IMG/VR virus record: IMGVR_UViG_3300009182_000277 | Span: 1-26,792 of that record | DNA: 26,792 nucleotides | From: a virus | Strand: one strand, 5' to 3' | In this document: piece by piece, positions 4,702 through 13,084 of the stretch | Numbering within the stretch: position 1 is the stretch's first letter | How the letters are laid out: every line of letters begins with the position of its first letter | Program-made: the position numbers and the translations under genes | The notes under the pieces: generated by a model | What the model was told of the DNA's origin: nothing | Database searches by the model: none | The model's input: only the letters and a program-made list of their open reading frames with translations

Positions 4702-6411
4702 TTAAATAAATTTAAATAGCCCAAAAATTGTGCCGGCGTTGTTACTGTAAGCAAGGTAGTTGGCATTTGGTGCACCAAATGTATTAGATGACCCAAACCA
4801 CTTGGCGGCACGGTCTGCGTCAGATACATCAACCCAAGAGCCAGTTCCATCTATTACTCCATCAACTACATTTTGTATCCAACGCTTTGTATCGCAGGTG
4901 GTAAGATTGTACCACCAGGTATCTTCACTTGGAAACTCTGGTGCTGTATTACCCGAGTATACTCGTTGTTCTGCAGCAAAGTAAAGTGTGGTGCCAGTTG
5001 GGTATGTTCCCTTGCGCTCTAGTGCGTAATTGTTATCCATCGCGCCATTGGCATCTTCTAATAGTTCACCGGTTTCTAAACGTGCAAGGCCAAGATTAAA
5101 CAACTCTAATTGACCGTTTAGTAACTTACGAGGTTTTAGATTCTCATCAACATAACAAATAAAGAATTCTTCAGCAACACCTATACCACTGATGTCAATA
5201 GAAGGAATACTAAATGTATGATTGTATCCTCGGCGTAATTCTATTGGTGGACTTTCATTTAAGTAAATGCCTTTACGACCATTGATTGTTTGTTCACTTT
5301 CTTTACCAGTCACTGCCCAACAATTTCTATCGCGGATCCATAAAAACTCAAAAGCTGTTGGCATTGGATCTAATATTGCATTTTCGGTTGGGTTACCACC
5401 TTGATCATTTTTATCACCTGATATAACTGTAGAAGTATATCCGACCAACTTGCCGCAATAGTCGTAAATGGGTTCTTCTTGTGCAAAGAAGGGATCTTGT
5501 GGAGTCAATGCTGTTACTGCTAAACTGTATACTTCTGGACCTAGTATTGGCATCCATATGTTGGCATTTTCAATACCGTCTACTTTTACTGGATAGCTAC
5601 CAGTTTGTTTTATGCCAGCTACCAAAGTTTGTGCTGTGGCTGTTGCACTTTTTAAGTTGGGTACATCAGGTGGTGGGTAAGGTGGATTCCATTGATTGGC
5701 CAATGGTGGTGCGGATGCAACTGTAGGACCACCGCCAGGCGTATATGGCTTACCGGTTGTTAGATCATGCTTATGGCGGAAGTCTGGAAACAGTTGTCTG
5801 TTGATTGATTTATTAAGAGCTTTGTTTACACCTTGCAATCTTTTCTTTAATGCATCCAATTGCTTTCCTGGAATATTTCCCATGTTACCAACGTGCTTGC
5901 TTAGACTTCCTAAGATACTGTCAGGGTTGTAACCTCCGCCGGCTCCGATGCCACCATTGCCAGATAAACAAATACTGGGTTTGGCCAAACGACCTAAATC
6001 GTTTAAAATTGCATTCAATTCCCTATACTCAGCGTCAATGACTTGGCCAATGACATCAGGAATCAACGGTGCCCTCAATGGAATTTTACATAGGCCATCT
6101 AACGCCAATAAACTTTGTACTTCTGCAATTGCAGCATTTATACGGCCCAATGTTTCTGGAATACCTGCCAGTGCTTCGGCTGCTTTTAATTGGTCACGCA
6201 CATCCTTTAGTTCATCCTTGAGGTCACCTAGACCAGCAAGCCCTGCTTCTTCAGCCATCTTGCTAAGGTCAAAGTTTACGCATAATAGCGGACCTTTGAG
6301 CATGTTGTTGATACCACCAAACAAGATAGCACAAATGATATCTTTAACGGGCTTGTTAAGAATGCCTTTGGTTGCAACGCTGACTCCGGGAATAACTGGG
6401 ATATTTGCCAT
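4702..6411 (-). CDS. large virion/baseplate-type structural protein
   Basis: 569 aa, the largest protein of the tail-tip cluster. Residues 1-140 are helical with coiled-coil-like stretches (KMAEEAGLAGLGDLKDELKD). A Gly/Pro-rich linker follows (about 150-260: GIGAGGGYNP, TPGGGPTVAS, NPPYPPPDVPN). The C-terminal 300 residues are rich in beta-type sequence, Trp and Tyr (TWWYNLTTCDTKRWIQNVV), like receptor-facing or baseplate proteins. It lies directly downstream of the PAAR and M15 peptidase genes. A near-late box CATAAGTA (6426-6419) lies 7 bases before the ATG. Baseplate hub or a short fibre component is the best guess; I cannot name a T4 counterpart. Confidence 0.65.
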   Translation of the reverse strand: MANIPVIPGVSVATKGILNKPVKDIICAILFGGINNMLKGPLLCVNFDLSKMAEEAGLAGLGDLKDELKDVRDQLKAAEALAGIPETLGRINAAIAEVQSLLALDGLCKIPLRAPLIPDVIGQVIDAEYRELNAILNDLGRLAKPSICLSGNGGIGAGGGYNPDSILGSLSKHVGNMGNIPGKQLDALKKRLQGVNKALNKSINRQLFPDFRHKHDLTTGKPYTPGGGPTVASAPPLANQWNPPYPPPDVPNLKSATATAQTLVAGIKQTGSYPVKVDGIENANIWMPILGPEVYSLAVTALTPQDPFFAQEEPIYDYCGKLVGYTSTVISGDKNDQGGNPTENAILDPMPTAFEFLWIRDRNCWAVTGKESEQTINGRKGIYLNESPPIELRRGYNHTFSIPSIDISGIGVAEEFFICYVDENLKPRKLLNGQLELFNLGLARLETGELLEDANGAMDNNYALERKGTYPTGTTLYFAAEQRVYSGNTAPEFPSEDTWWYNLTTCDTKRWIQNVVDGVIDGTGSWVDVSDADRAAKWFGSSNTFGAPNANYLAYSNNAGTIFGLFKFI

Positions 6412-6421
6412 AGTGTGTTAC

Positions 6422-7093
6422 TTATGCCCAGCGTAGGTCTGGTGGCAATGCTGAACCGCCGCGACCGCCGCCATTTTGATAAGGCGCTGAACCATTGCGG
6501 GCTACCAGTACTGCTACACTTGCAGGACTTGCTCCGTTGTAGGCCACGTGTACCCAACGTCCTTCAAAGATCAATTGACTGAATGGCAAACCAGATGCGC
6601 CAATCCACTTGAACATTTTCTTTGCTCCTTCAACTGCATCACCTTGCAACAGTTGAATGTCTGCCGCTTTGCCTTTGGTATGGTCACTTGTGGTTGACCC
6701 GTCAAACGAAGTTGGGCGGAATCCTGAACTGATACTCATACCTGGAAACTCAGCTTTGACTTTGTCTAATATGTTTTCGCAAAGAGCTTTCCAATTACAT
6801 GCTGCAGTTTTTGTTGTGACGCTGCCGCCAACTGGTTTACGATTCATGTGTGAATATCTGAATGATTTACTACAACCTTTGTCCCACATGCTGTCATCAT
6901 ATTCAGCACAGTCTGTAGGCTCATTGGTATCTGGAGGGCCAGGTGGTTGTCCGCCTTCGCCGGCTCCAGCACCCATTGTTTTGGCCATGTCAGAACGCAT
7001 GGCAGCATCGCCTTCGGGTGTATTAGGGTAATATATTACCCCGCTTTCTGTTGTTAATCTTGCACCTGAGCCAGGCGCTTTTGCATCACACAT
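6422..7093 (-). CDS. tail-associated peptidoglycan peptidase, M15 family
   Basis: 223 aa. A central M15 (D-Ala-D-Ala carboxypeptidase / VanY-like) domain spans about residues 100-190. Visible elements are GFRP (R126), SDHTKGKAAD (zinc ligands H138 and D145), E177 and WVH (H182 as third ligand). It would cleave peptide crosslinks in murein. It is flanked by low-complexity arms: residues 41-60 rich in G/P, and a Gly-rich tail ending DLRWA. No signal peptide. Its place between a PAAR tip and a large baseplate-type protein suggests a tail-borne enzyme used at entry, in place of the T4 gp5 lysozyme domain; a lysis endolysin is the alternative. Translation may be controlled by the hairpin at 7096-7127, which covers its GGGAGA site. 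Confidence 0.8.
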   Translation of the reverse strand: MCDAKAPGSGARLTTESGVIYYPNTPEGDAAMRSDMAKTMGAGAGEGGQPPGPPDTNEPTDCAEYDDSMWDKGCSKSFRYSHMNRKPVGGSVTTKTAACNWKALCENILDKVKAEFPGMSISSGFRPTSFDGSTTSDHTKGKAADIQLLQGDAVEGAKKMFKWIGASGLPFSQLIFEGRWVHVAYNGASPASVAVLVARNGSAPYQNGGGRGGSALPPDLRWA

Positions 7094-7095
7094 GT

Positions 7096-7127
7096 TGAAA
7101 TCTCCCAGGTATTTATGGGAGATTTCA
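7096..7127 (-). promoter_or_regulatory. hairpin over the RBS with a late-promoter box in its loop
   Basis: Perfect 12-bp inverted repeat TGAAATCTCCCA (7127-7116) / TGGGAGATTTCA (7107-7096) on the minus strand, with an 8-base loop. The second arm holds the GGGAGA ribosome-binding site of the M15 gene, whose ATG starts 3 bases later. CATAAATA (7117-7110), a T4-type late box, occupies the loop. Read-through transcripts would fold and hide the site. Late transcripts starting near 7104 would lack the first arm and be translatable. Confidence 0.7.
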
Positions 7128-7129
7128 TT

Positions 7130-7399
7130 TTAACCTACGTGTACATCAGGGCTACCGTCTGCCCGACTATCGCCGCAAGTATCAGCGTCACCTTCCCTAT
7201 TTACAGGAATTCCACCAATAAAAACAGTAGGGCTACCGTTTGCAGTGGTTGTGTCATTGATCTCGCCTGTTCTATGATCAGATACTGTACTGCCATCAAC
7301 GCTGGCCAATTGCCCATTGACGTAGACAGTACCTTGTGGCACATCTTCAATTATGCCGCCATCATCGTTGGCATCACCCTGGCGATGTACCGCTGGCAT
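7130..7399 (-). CDS. 5.4: PAAR-repeat tail-spike tip protein (T4 gp5.4-like)
   Basis: 89-aa PAAR-fold protein, usual length for gp5.4-type tips. It begins MPAVHRQGDANDDGG, then shows repeated short Gly/Val strands: GTVYVNGQLASVDG, SPTVFIGGIPVNREGDADTCG and a closing GSPDVHVG. Conserved His/Cys positions (H5, the Cys in DTCG, H87) could bind the metal that stabilises the cone. It caps the central spike of contractile tails and pierces the outer membrane. The stop of the preceding gene overlaps its start by one base, and the peptidase gene follows after the hairpin, so tip, enzyme and structural protein form one module. Confidence 0.88.
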   Translation of the reverse strand: MPAVHRQGDANDDGGIIEDVPQGTVYVNGQLASVDGSTVSDHRTGEINDTTTANGSPTVFIGGIPVNREGDADTCGDSRADGSPDVHVG

Positions 7400-7713
7400 T
7401 AGAACTTCAATCCAGCTGGCGCAACTTGGATACCACTCATAGCACTGCTGTATTGATCAGCAAGTTCTTTGTCAGTATTAGCCACGCACACTACCAGTGC
7501 TCGGTTGATCTTTAGATTGCGTGTGTTGGCAGGATTAACTGTCATCAGGTACGGAGTAAGTGCTGGGCCACCTTTGGGACCAACACTTAGTGTTACTGGG
7601 CGATCAATGGTGTACGTTAAGCTATCGTCATCTTTGTAAGTACCAATAAGTTCTTCGCCTGAACTCATTTTTAGAGTCACTACATCACCATCACGTTTGA
7701 CATCAATTAACAT
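7399..7713 (-). CDS. small SH3/Sm-like beta-barrel protein
   Basis: 104 aa. The first 50 residues (MLIDVKRDGDVVTLKMSSGE, then LIGTYKDDDSLTYTIDRPVTL) have the strand pattern of a small Sm-like or SH3-like barrel, which recurs in T4-like cyanophages near structural genes. The C-terminal part (about 65-104) is a helical tail. A ribosome-binding site (AAGGA, 7 bases before ATG) follows directly after the NrdB stop. Whether it is a virion protein or an RNA-binding Hfq-like protein cannot be decided from sequence; its neighbours favour a tail role. Confidence 0.62.
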   Translation of the reverse strand: MLIDVKRDGDVVTLKMSSGEELIGTYKDDDSLTYTIDRPVTLSVGPKGGPALTPYLMTVNPANTRNLKINRALVVCVANTDKELADQYSSAMSGIQVAPAGLKF

Positions 7714-7721
7714 TTTTTTCC

Positions 7722-8819
7722 TTAAAGTTTAAATCCAGCAAAGGTATCTTTGCTTACGTCTTGTTTAATACCACCAATAACATAACTTTCAATTTCTGTT
7801 TCCTGTGGCGCTACTTGCAGGCCCTTGCTGCTGGTCCAATGATCTGTCCAAGGCAAAGGATTGTCATTGGCACTGCGATCATAACGTGTTTCAACACCAA
7901 GACCTTTTAGTCGTTTGTTGGCAATATACTCAACATACTGATGTAATAGTTTTGCGTTAAGGCCAACAATGGCGCCACGGCTAAACAAATAGTCTGCCCA
8001 GTCTTTTTCTTCTGCAACAACTTGATCATAGATTTCGCCAATCAAATGCAAGTTGGCATTGGCAATTTCTTGCATCTCAGGATCATCACCTTTGAGCCAA
8101 TTTTTAATAATATGGCTTGTGATACTTAAATGTTGACTTTCATCACGTGCAATCAAACTAATAATCTTAGCACTGCCTTCCATCTTCTTTAATTCACCAA
8201 AGGCAAAACTGCAAGCAAAGCTGACATAAAAGCGAAGTGCTTCAAGCGCATTGACATTGACCATTGCTAAAAATAGTTTTGTTTTAACTTCACGCAAGGT
8301 ACCCTTGCCGCCATGTGTGTATGCTCCAGAGATTTCAATAAACTCGTCGTAGCTTTTTGTCACACTTTTAGCACGAGCAATAATTTTTTCATCTTCTAAT
8401 AGGGTGTCAAACACTTCACTTGGATTACTATAGATATTTTTAATGATGTGCGTATAACTACGGCTATGGATGTTTTCAAAAAACTGCCAGGTATTCATGC
8501 ATCCTTCAAGCTCGGGCAGTGTGCAATAAGGCATAAATGCAATTGCTGGCGCACGACCTTGAACTGAATCTAATAAAATTTGATACTTGAGATTTGAAGT
8601 AAAGATAAACTTCTGCTCGTCACGGAAGTCCATATAGTCACCGCGATCTTTTTGCAGTGACACTTCTTCAGGTCGCCAGAAGTAGCCAAGTTGTGTTTGT
8701 GTTAGCTTATCAAACACAGGATACTTGAATGTGTCAAATCGTTGGGCATTGAGTGCTTCACCAAAAAACATAGGCTGTTTGGTGAAGTCTACTTTATCCT
8801 TGTTAAAAACTGTTGACAT
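7722..8819 (-). CDS. nrdB: ribonucleotide reductase class Ia, beta subunit
   Basis: 365 aa, close to E. coli NrdB (376). The di-iron and radical site is complete and even numbered alike: D84, E115, H118 and radical Y122 (in ENIHSRSYTHI), then E193, E227 and H230 (ARDESQHL). It generates the tyrosyl radical used by NrdA to reduce ribonucleoside diphosphates, feeding dNTPs to phage DNA synthesis. It lies 9 bases downstream of nrdA in the same direction. The start region has only a weak site (AAGAAAA). Lytic T4-like phages normally carry this pair. Confidence 0.97.
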   Translation of the reverse strand: MSTVFNKDKVDFTKQPMFFGEALNAQRFDTFKYPVFDKLTQTQLGYFWRPEEVSLQKDRGDYMDFRDEQKFIFTSNLKYQILLDSVQGRAPAIAFMPYCTLPELEGCMNTWQFFENIHSRSYTHIIKNIYSNPSEVFDTLLEDEKIIARAKSVTKSYDEFIEISGAYTHGGKGTLREVKTKLFLAMVNVNALEALRFYVSFACSFAFGELKKMEGSAKIISLIARDESQHLSITSHIIKNWLKGDDPEMQEIANANLHLIGEIYDQVVAEEKDWADYLFSRGAIVGLNAKLLHQYVEYIANKRLKGLGVETRYDRSANDNPLPWTDHWTSSKGLQVAPQETEIESYVIGGIKQDVSKDTFAGFKL

Positions 8820-8828
8820 ATTATTTTC

Positions 8829-11159
8829 TTAGATTGTGCAGGCTTCACAAGCCTCAGAATCGTCATCATTGACTTGTTCTAATTGTAACATAGGTGCGGT
8901 GGTGGTGTCAAGTGTATCCTCGTCCTCACCTTTCATATCATATGTGTTTTGGTAATACGAAGTCTTCCAACCCAACTTGTAAGTGGTCAATAAGTCACGG
9001 AACATAACACTCATTGGCACTTCATTGTTGGGATAATGCTTGGGATTGTAACTCCAATTGCCCGAAATAGCTTGGTCAAAGTATTTTTGCATTGCCGCAA
9101 CAATTTTAACGTAACCATCTTGGACGCCTTCTTCATACAGGTATGAATAGTTGTTTTTCAAACTGCCGTATTGTGGGACAATTTGCTTGAGTGGTCCTTT
9201 TTTGCTCTTCTTAGTACTCATTGCTGCACGTGGTGGCTCAATGCCGTTGGTTTCGTTAGATGCAACAGAACTGGATTCGCTGGGCATTTGTGCGCTGAGT
9301 GTGCTGTGACGCATGCCGTGTTCAGCGATTTCGCGGCGTAACAATTCCCAATCGTAATGCAAGTCTGTGCCCAGAAACTCATCAACATCACGCTTGTATG
9401 TGTCAATAGGCAGAATGCCTTGGCTGTATTTGGTACGATCGAAGTATTCACAACGACCTTTTTCTTTTGCCAGTTCAACGCTGGCCTTGATCAAGTAGTA
9501 TTGAAACGCTTCTGTTAAGCGATTAACTGATTGTGCTGCTTCTAAGTCAGAATACTTTAGACCCTTCTTGGCCAAGTAATGTGCAAGGCCAATATAACCA
9601 ATGCCAAGACTACGACGAGACTTTGTACTGATCTCTGCGGCAATAACTGGATAACGCTGATAGTCAATAATCTGATCCAACGCACGAACAGCCAGTTCAG
9701 TCAAATTCTTCAAGTCATCTAATTCTCGAACATTGCCTACATTGATGGCACTTAGAATACAAAGAGCAATTTCGCCTTCCTTGTCATCCAGCGACTGAAT
9801 AGGATCAGTTGGCAATGTAATTTCTTGGCACAAGTTGCTCATACGCACCATGTCTGTAAAACTGCTGTGGCTGTTGCAATGGTCAATGTTCATGATATAG
9901 ATACGACCAGTTTCTGCACGTTCTTTTAGAATCTCCCCAAACAGTTCCATGGCCTTGACTGTTTTCTTGCTAATCTTAGAATCATTTTCGTACTTGACAT
10001 ACAATGCATCAAACACTTCGTTGTTACCAAATGCTTCGTACAAGCCTGGAACTTCGTGCGGAGAGAACAAGGTAATATCACCATTGGCCAACAAGCGTTC
10101 GTAAAAGATCTTGCTCAATTGAATTGAGTAATCAAGTTTACGCACACGATTATCTTCTGTGCCTTTGTTATTTTTTAAAACAACAACATCTTCAATTTCT
10201 TTGTGCCAAATTGGAAAATGTACTGTGGCACTTCCGCCACGTACACCATTTTGCGTACAGCTACGCACCACTGATTCAAATACTTTTAAGAAAGGAATAA
10301 CACCGGTATGAGCAACTTCACCTCCGCGAATCTTAGAATTGATAGCACGGATGCGGCCAACGTTCAAACCAATGCCAGCACGTTGAGCAATGTAATAACC
10401 AACGGCGGTAGAACTGTTAAAGATTGAAGGCAATGTGTCATCAACATCAACTAATACGCAACTGGCAAATTGACGAATAGGTGTACGTACACCACTCATC
10501 ACAGGAGTAGGAATGTTGATCTTAAATGTAGAGATAGCATCGTAGTAACGACGAATAAAACTCAGGCGCTTATCAGCAGGATATGTAGCAAACAGCGTTG
10601 CGGCAATCATCATGTACATATACTGTGGAGTTTCGTAGATGTGTCCATTGCTGCGATCTTGAACAAGATATTTGTCTACCACTTGGCGCATACCTGCGTA
10701 TGTAAAGTCTAAGTCACGTTGGTGATTGATGTAAACATCAAGTTGGCGCCATTCTGCTTCAGTATATTGAGTCAACAATTCAGCATCATATACACCACGT
10801 TCAACGTTCTTATTAACTAGGTCATACAATGGAATATAATCAAATTTTCCAAATACGTCCTTGCGTAAACCGTATAGCAATAAACGGGCGGCGGCATACT
10901 GATATTTTGGCTTGTCTAGACTAATTAAATCGCTGGCACTGCGTACTAGGATTTCTTGGATATCTGCTGTTGTGATGCCATCATTGAATTGTAAATCTGC
11001 ATTCATTTCTATTTGGCTAACACTTACACCAGCCAAACCCTCACATGCTTCTTCAACCATTAAATGGATTTTGTTAATATCTAACGGCTCTTTATGTCCG
11101 TCTCTTTTTACTACATTGATTTCTGATTTACTCATATTTCCTTTTAACTCAATTTTCAT
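8829..11159 (-). CDS. nrdA: ribonucleotide reductase class Ia, alpha subunit
   Basis: 776 aa. The N-terminal ATP-cone (about 10-100; VVKRDGHKEPLDINKIH) binds allosteric effectors. Catalytic residues match E. coli NrdA: C234 (FASCVLVD), N442, C444 and E446 (SNLCQEITLPT), C467 (EIALCILSA), the radical-relay Tyr pair in SYYQNTYD, and a C-terminal CEACTI pair that is re-reduced by a thioredoxin or glutaredoxin. The ATG at 11159 has AGGAGA 5 bases upstream. It carries an extra MKIELKGN before the usual MSKSEI start; M9 could be an alternative start. The 60 bases upstream hold no convincing promoter. Confidence 0.97.
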   Translation of the reverse strand: MKIELKGNMSKSEINVVKRDGHKEPLDINKIHLMVEEACEGLAGVSVSQIEMNADLQFNDGITTADIQEILVRSASDLISLDKPKYQYAAARLLLYGLRKDVFGKFDYIPLYDLVNKNVERGVYDAELLTQYTEAEWRQLDVYINHQRDLDFTYAGMRQVVDKYLVQDRSNGHIYETPQYMYMMIAATLFATYPADKRLSFIRRYYDAISTFKINIPTPVMSGVRTPIRQFASCVLVDVDDTLPSIFNSSTAVGYYIAQRAGIGLNVGRIRAINSKIRGGEVAHTGVIPFLKVFESVVRSCTQNGVRGGSATVHFPIWHKEIEDVVVLKNNKGTEDNRVRKLDYSIQLSKIFYERLLANGDITLFSPHEVPGLYEAFGNNEVFDALYVKYENDSKISKKTVKAMELFGEILKERAETGRIYIMNIDHCNSHSSFTDMVRMSNLCQEITLPTDPIQSLDDKEGEIALCILSAINVGNVRELDDLKNLTELAVRALDQIIDYQRYPVIAAEISTKSRRSLGIGYIGLAHYLAKKGLKYSDLEAAQSVNRLTEAFQYYLIKASVELAKEKGRCEYFDRTKYSQGILPIDTYKRDVDEFLGTDLHYDWELLRREIAEHGMRHSTLSAQMPSESSSVASNETNGIEPPRAAMSTKKSKKGPLKQIVPQYGSLKNNYSYLYEEGVQDGYVKIVAAMQKYFDQAISGNWSYNPKHYPNNEVPMSVMFRDLLTTYKLGWKTSYYQNTYDMKGEDEDTLDTTTAPMLQLEQVNDDDSEACEACTI

Positions 11160-11219
11160 TTAGGTCTCCTAATACAGTACGCAAGTTCATACTTAACAAA
11201 GATCCATAGCGCAATATCT

Positions 11220-11666
11220 TTATACTTTAACCAGGCTAGCGAGGTCGCTAGGCGTCCATGTTTGTAAAATTTGCATGTTTGTTTGACCTATGTCAATCAC
11301 TTCACCGTCATAATAATTTAACAAAGTTTTGTTGGGCAGTATTACCAATAGTCTGGGTATATCATTTATCATAGACAGCATCAGTTCACAGTTGATGCCC
11401 AGTAGTACAAGACTATAAAACATTCCGAGACCTTGTGCATTGGGGCAAAATGATCCGGTGCCAACCAATTCCCATGGATCAGGCCAAGTTTCTTGTCGCC
11501 ATGGGTCAACTGTTTTATTAACCATTGGAACAAATTTCCACCAAACAGCCACTTCTTGATAAACAGAGTCAAGGTCCAATCCTGTTAAACTTTGACGCCA
11601 ATCGCGCCAGGCCAACAACTTGCCTTGCTTGTCTATAAACCAATGTTCTAAATTTCTATGTTCCAC
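11220..11666 (-). CDS. hypothetical protein
   Basis: 148 aa from a GTG start (VEHRNLEHWFIDKQGKLLAW). Trp-rich N-terminal half (residues 9-70 include several W) followed by a hydrophobic segment (about 82-110: GMFYSLVLLGINCELMLSMI) that might be buried rather than membrane-spanning. The frame continues to a GTG at 11714 inside the exonuclease gene; 11666 is preferred because it lies 8 bases after the exonuclease stop. It is probably co-transcribed with the exonuclease from the promoter at 12367-12395. I recall similar proteins near nuclease genes in cyanophages but no function. Confidence 0.65.
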   Translation of the reverse strand: MEHRNLEHWFIDKQGKLLAWRDWRQSLTGLDLDSVYQEVAVWWKFVPMVNKTVDPWRQETWPDPWELVGTGSFCPNAQGLGMFYSLVLLGINCELMLSMINDIPRLLVILPNKTLLNYYDGEVIDIGQTNMQILQTWTPSDLASLVKV

Positions 11667-11674
11667 TCTGATAC

Positions 11675-12358
11675 TTATATCAGTTTGTAATATTGTTCTA
11701 CTCGACGCAACCACAAGTCTTGATAATGTTTGAACTCGTTACCTTCGATTATAAATTCTTGATATTCGTTGTCTGCACTGCACATGAAAATAACACCTTT
11801 TCTAATCTTGGTACCATGTACTTCGTCATGTGCCAATGCGTATGCTGTAGTTTGGACAAAGTAATCTTCAATCCATTCTTTTTTCTTTGGCTTATTGGTT
11901 TGCTTATGATCCATAATGGCATCTTGTCTACTGTGTACTCCTACCAAGTCAGTGGTGCCTGCATACAGTCCTGGACAATACAGTTGTACTTCTGTGCCCC
12001 AAACTTCATCACAATTGACCAAGCCTTCAGTGATAATGGTCTGCGCCATTTTGTGGCTTTGTACGCTGTATGGATTGGTGCCAGGTTCCCCAGTATCACC
12101 AGTAAGCACATAATTCTCAAGCCATTTGTGCATACGAGTTCCGCGGCCTGCAGCTTCGGTAGTAATTTCTTTGGCTTTTTGTTCGCCTACACGCTTGCGC
12201 CAATTGGCCAGGGCTTGTTTGGATTCTTCAGATTTGGTTCGATCTAAAATTGTTGTAACACTTGGTACACGAGCACCATCAGGTGTTTCATAAAGACGAC
12301 TTGCGCCGTCGATCCTGTTTAAAGGATTGTAATTATATTTGGGGTTGAATTTTATCAT
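11675..12358 (-). CDS. PD-(D/E)XK exonuclease (RecB/Cas4/MGME1-like)
   Basis: 227 aa. Core motifs are in order: H77 in GRGTRMHKWLEN, E123 (TEVQLY), D137 (AGTTDLVG), D150-x-K152 (IMDHKQTN) and Q169/Y173 (FVQTTAYAL). This is the layout of single-strand DNA exonucleases of the RecB-nuclease clan, as in phage exonucleases and mitochondrial MGME1. Likely role: DNA end processing in recombination-dependent replication, or host DNA breakdown. It has its own TTGACT-17-TATAAT promoter; the -10 ends 8 bases before the ATG, so the mRNA is nearly leaderless. Confidence 0.85.
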   Translation of the reverse strand: MIKFNPKYNYNPLNRIDGASRLYETPDGARVPSVTTILDRTKSEESKQALANWRKRVGEQKAKEITTEAAGRGTRMHKWLENYVLTGDTGEPGTNPYSVQSHKMAQTIITEGLVNCDEVWGTEVQLYCPGLYAGTTDLVGVHSRQDAIMDHKQTNKPKKKEWIEDYFVQTTAYALAHDEVHGTKIRKGVIFMCSADNEYQEFIIEGNEFKHYQDLWLRRVEQYYKLI

Positions 12359-12366
12359 TGTTACTT

Positions 12367-12395
12367 ATTATACACAGCAGTGTAATATAAGTCAA
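12367..12395 (-). promoter_or_regulatory. sigma70-type promoter of the exonuclease gene
   Basis: Minus strand TTGACT (12395-12390), 17-base spacer, TATAAT (12372-12367). The ATG at 12358 begins 8 bases past the -10, so the 5' leader would be about 1-3 bases. An imperfect inverted repeat (ATTACAC-TGCT-GTG) sits between the hexamers and could be an operator. Confidence 0.75.
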
Positions 12396-12398
12396 TGA

Positions 12399-12746
12399 TT
12401 ACCAGGCAATTACCCACTGAAACGTGGTATGGCCTGTTGGATTGATTTGGCGGTCAATTGTGTATCCTAAGTCTGAAAAGTACTGGATCACTTTTGCCAT
12501 TTGTAAAGTTTTTTGTCTATCGTCGTGAACACCTGTCCAAGTGTTACAATATTGAGTTGCCAATGCATATCCGGTGTCGTTGGGATTCTTGGCCATTGTA
12601 CTGGTTGTGGATACTGTTACTTCAACAGCACCTTCTGCGGCTGCAAATAACACAGCTTCTTCTAAGTCACGGATTTCTCTTAGTACAAAAATATCTTGAA
12701 GTGACTTTAATCTTGCTTCTGATGCTGTTAACATTACGCGGCTCAT
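12399..12746 (-). CDS. hypothetical protein, late-gene block
   Basis: 115 aa. N-terminal helices (SEARLKSLQDIFVLREIRDL, then EEAVLFAAAEGAVEVTV) are followed by a Ser/Thr-rich strand and a C-terminal beta/alpha part ending HTTFQWVIAW. The ATG overlaps the TAA-side end of the next upstream gene by 4 bases (12743-12746). It is the last gene of a block reading from 18243 down to 12399, with extra late promoters on the way. No known domain; a virion protein is a reasonable guess from position. Confidence 0.68.
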   Translation of the reverse strand: MSRVMLTASEARLKSLQDIFVLREIRDLEEAVLFAAAEGAVEVTVSTTSTMAKNPNDTGYALATQYCNTWTGVHDDRQKTLQMAKVIQYFSDLGYTIDRQINPTGHTTFQWVIAW

Positions 12747-13084
12747 AATCCCAAATCCTTTCGTGCTTGCTTGACAGCATCTTTACTTACAGTTTCTTTA
12801 TTTTGTTCTGCTTGATCTTGTGTATCTGCTGTAGGAGTAGTAGATAACATAATTTTATCATTGCTAACATCAGCAACCAATTCATTGTTCTTGGCTTTGA
12901 ATGTTGAAATTAAACCGCGGATAGCATCAATTTGATTTGATGCACTGAATCCCATACGGTTAAGACGTTGTACTAATTCTTGCATAGGCAAGGTTGCTAC
13001 GCCATCATTTTGACTCTTAATCAAGAGCATTTTGACAGCGTTGGCAAAACTTTGATCTACACTAGATAGTTCAAGCAATATCAC
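12743..13084 (-). CDS. hypothetical protein, late-gene block
   Basis: 113 aa from a GTG start, which overlaps the end of the upstream gene by 14 bases. It begins VILLELSSVDQSFANAVKML, with a helix-turn-helix-like layout at residues 30-65 (LPMQELVQRLNRMGFSASNQ) and an acidic/Gln-rich C-terminal tail (about 85-113). The middle looks like a compact winged-helix or head-protein helical bundle, but I assign no family. Coupled translation with both neighbours. Confidence 0.65.
   Translation of the reverse strand: MILLELSSVDQSFANAVKMLLIKSQNDGVATLPMQELVQRLNRMGFSASNQIDAIRGLISTFKAKNNELVADVSNDKIMLSTTPTADTQDQAEQNKETVSKDAVKQARKDLGL

Noticed and set aside
4701-4850. Longer start for the 198-aa tail-cluster protein
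   Set aside because: The extension is the out-of-frame translation of the end of the 569-aa gene; MKIKEI at 4700 is a natural start.
5948-6436. 162-codon plus-strand open frame
   Set aside because: Antisense to the large structural gene; no upstream signals.
11693-12247. 184-codon plus-strand open frame
   Set aside because: Antisense to the exonuclease with intact catalytic motifs; Phe/Cys-rich shadow sequence.
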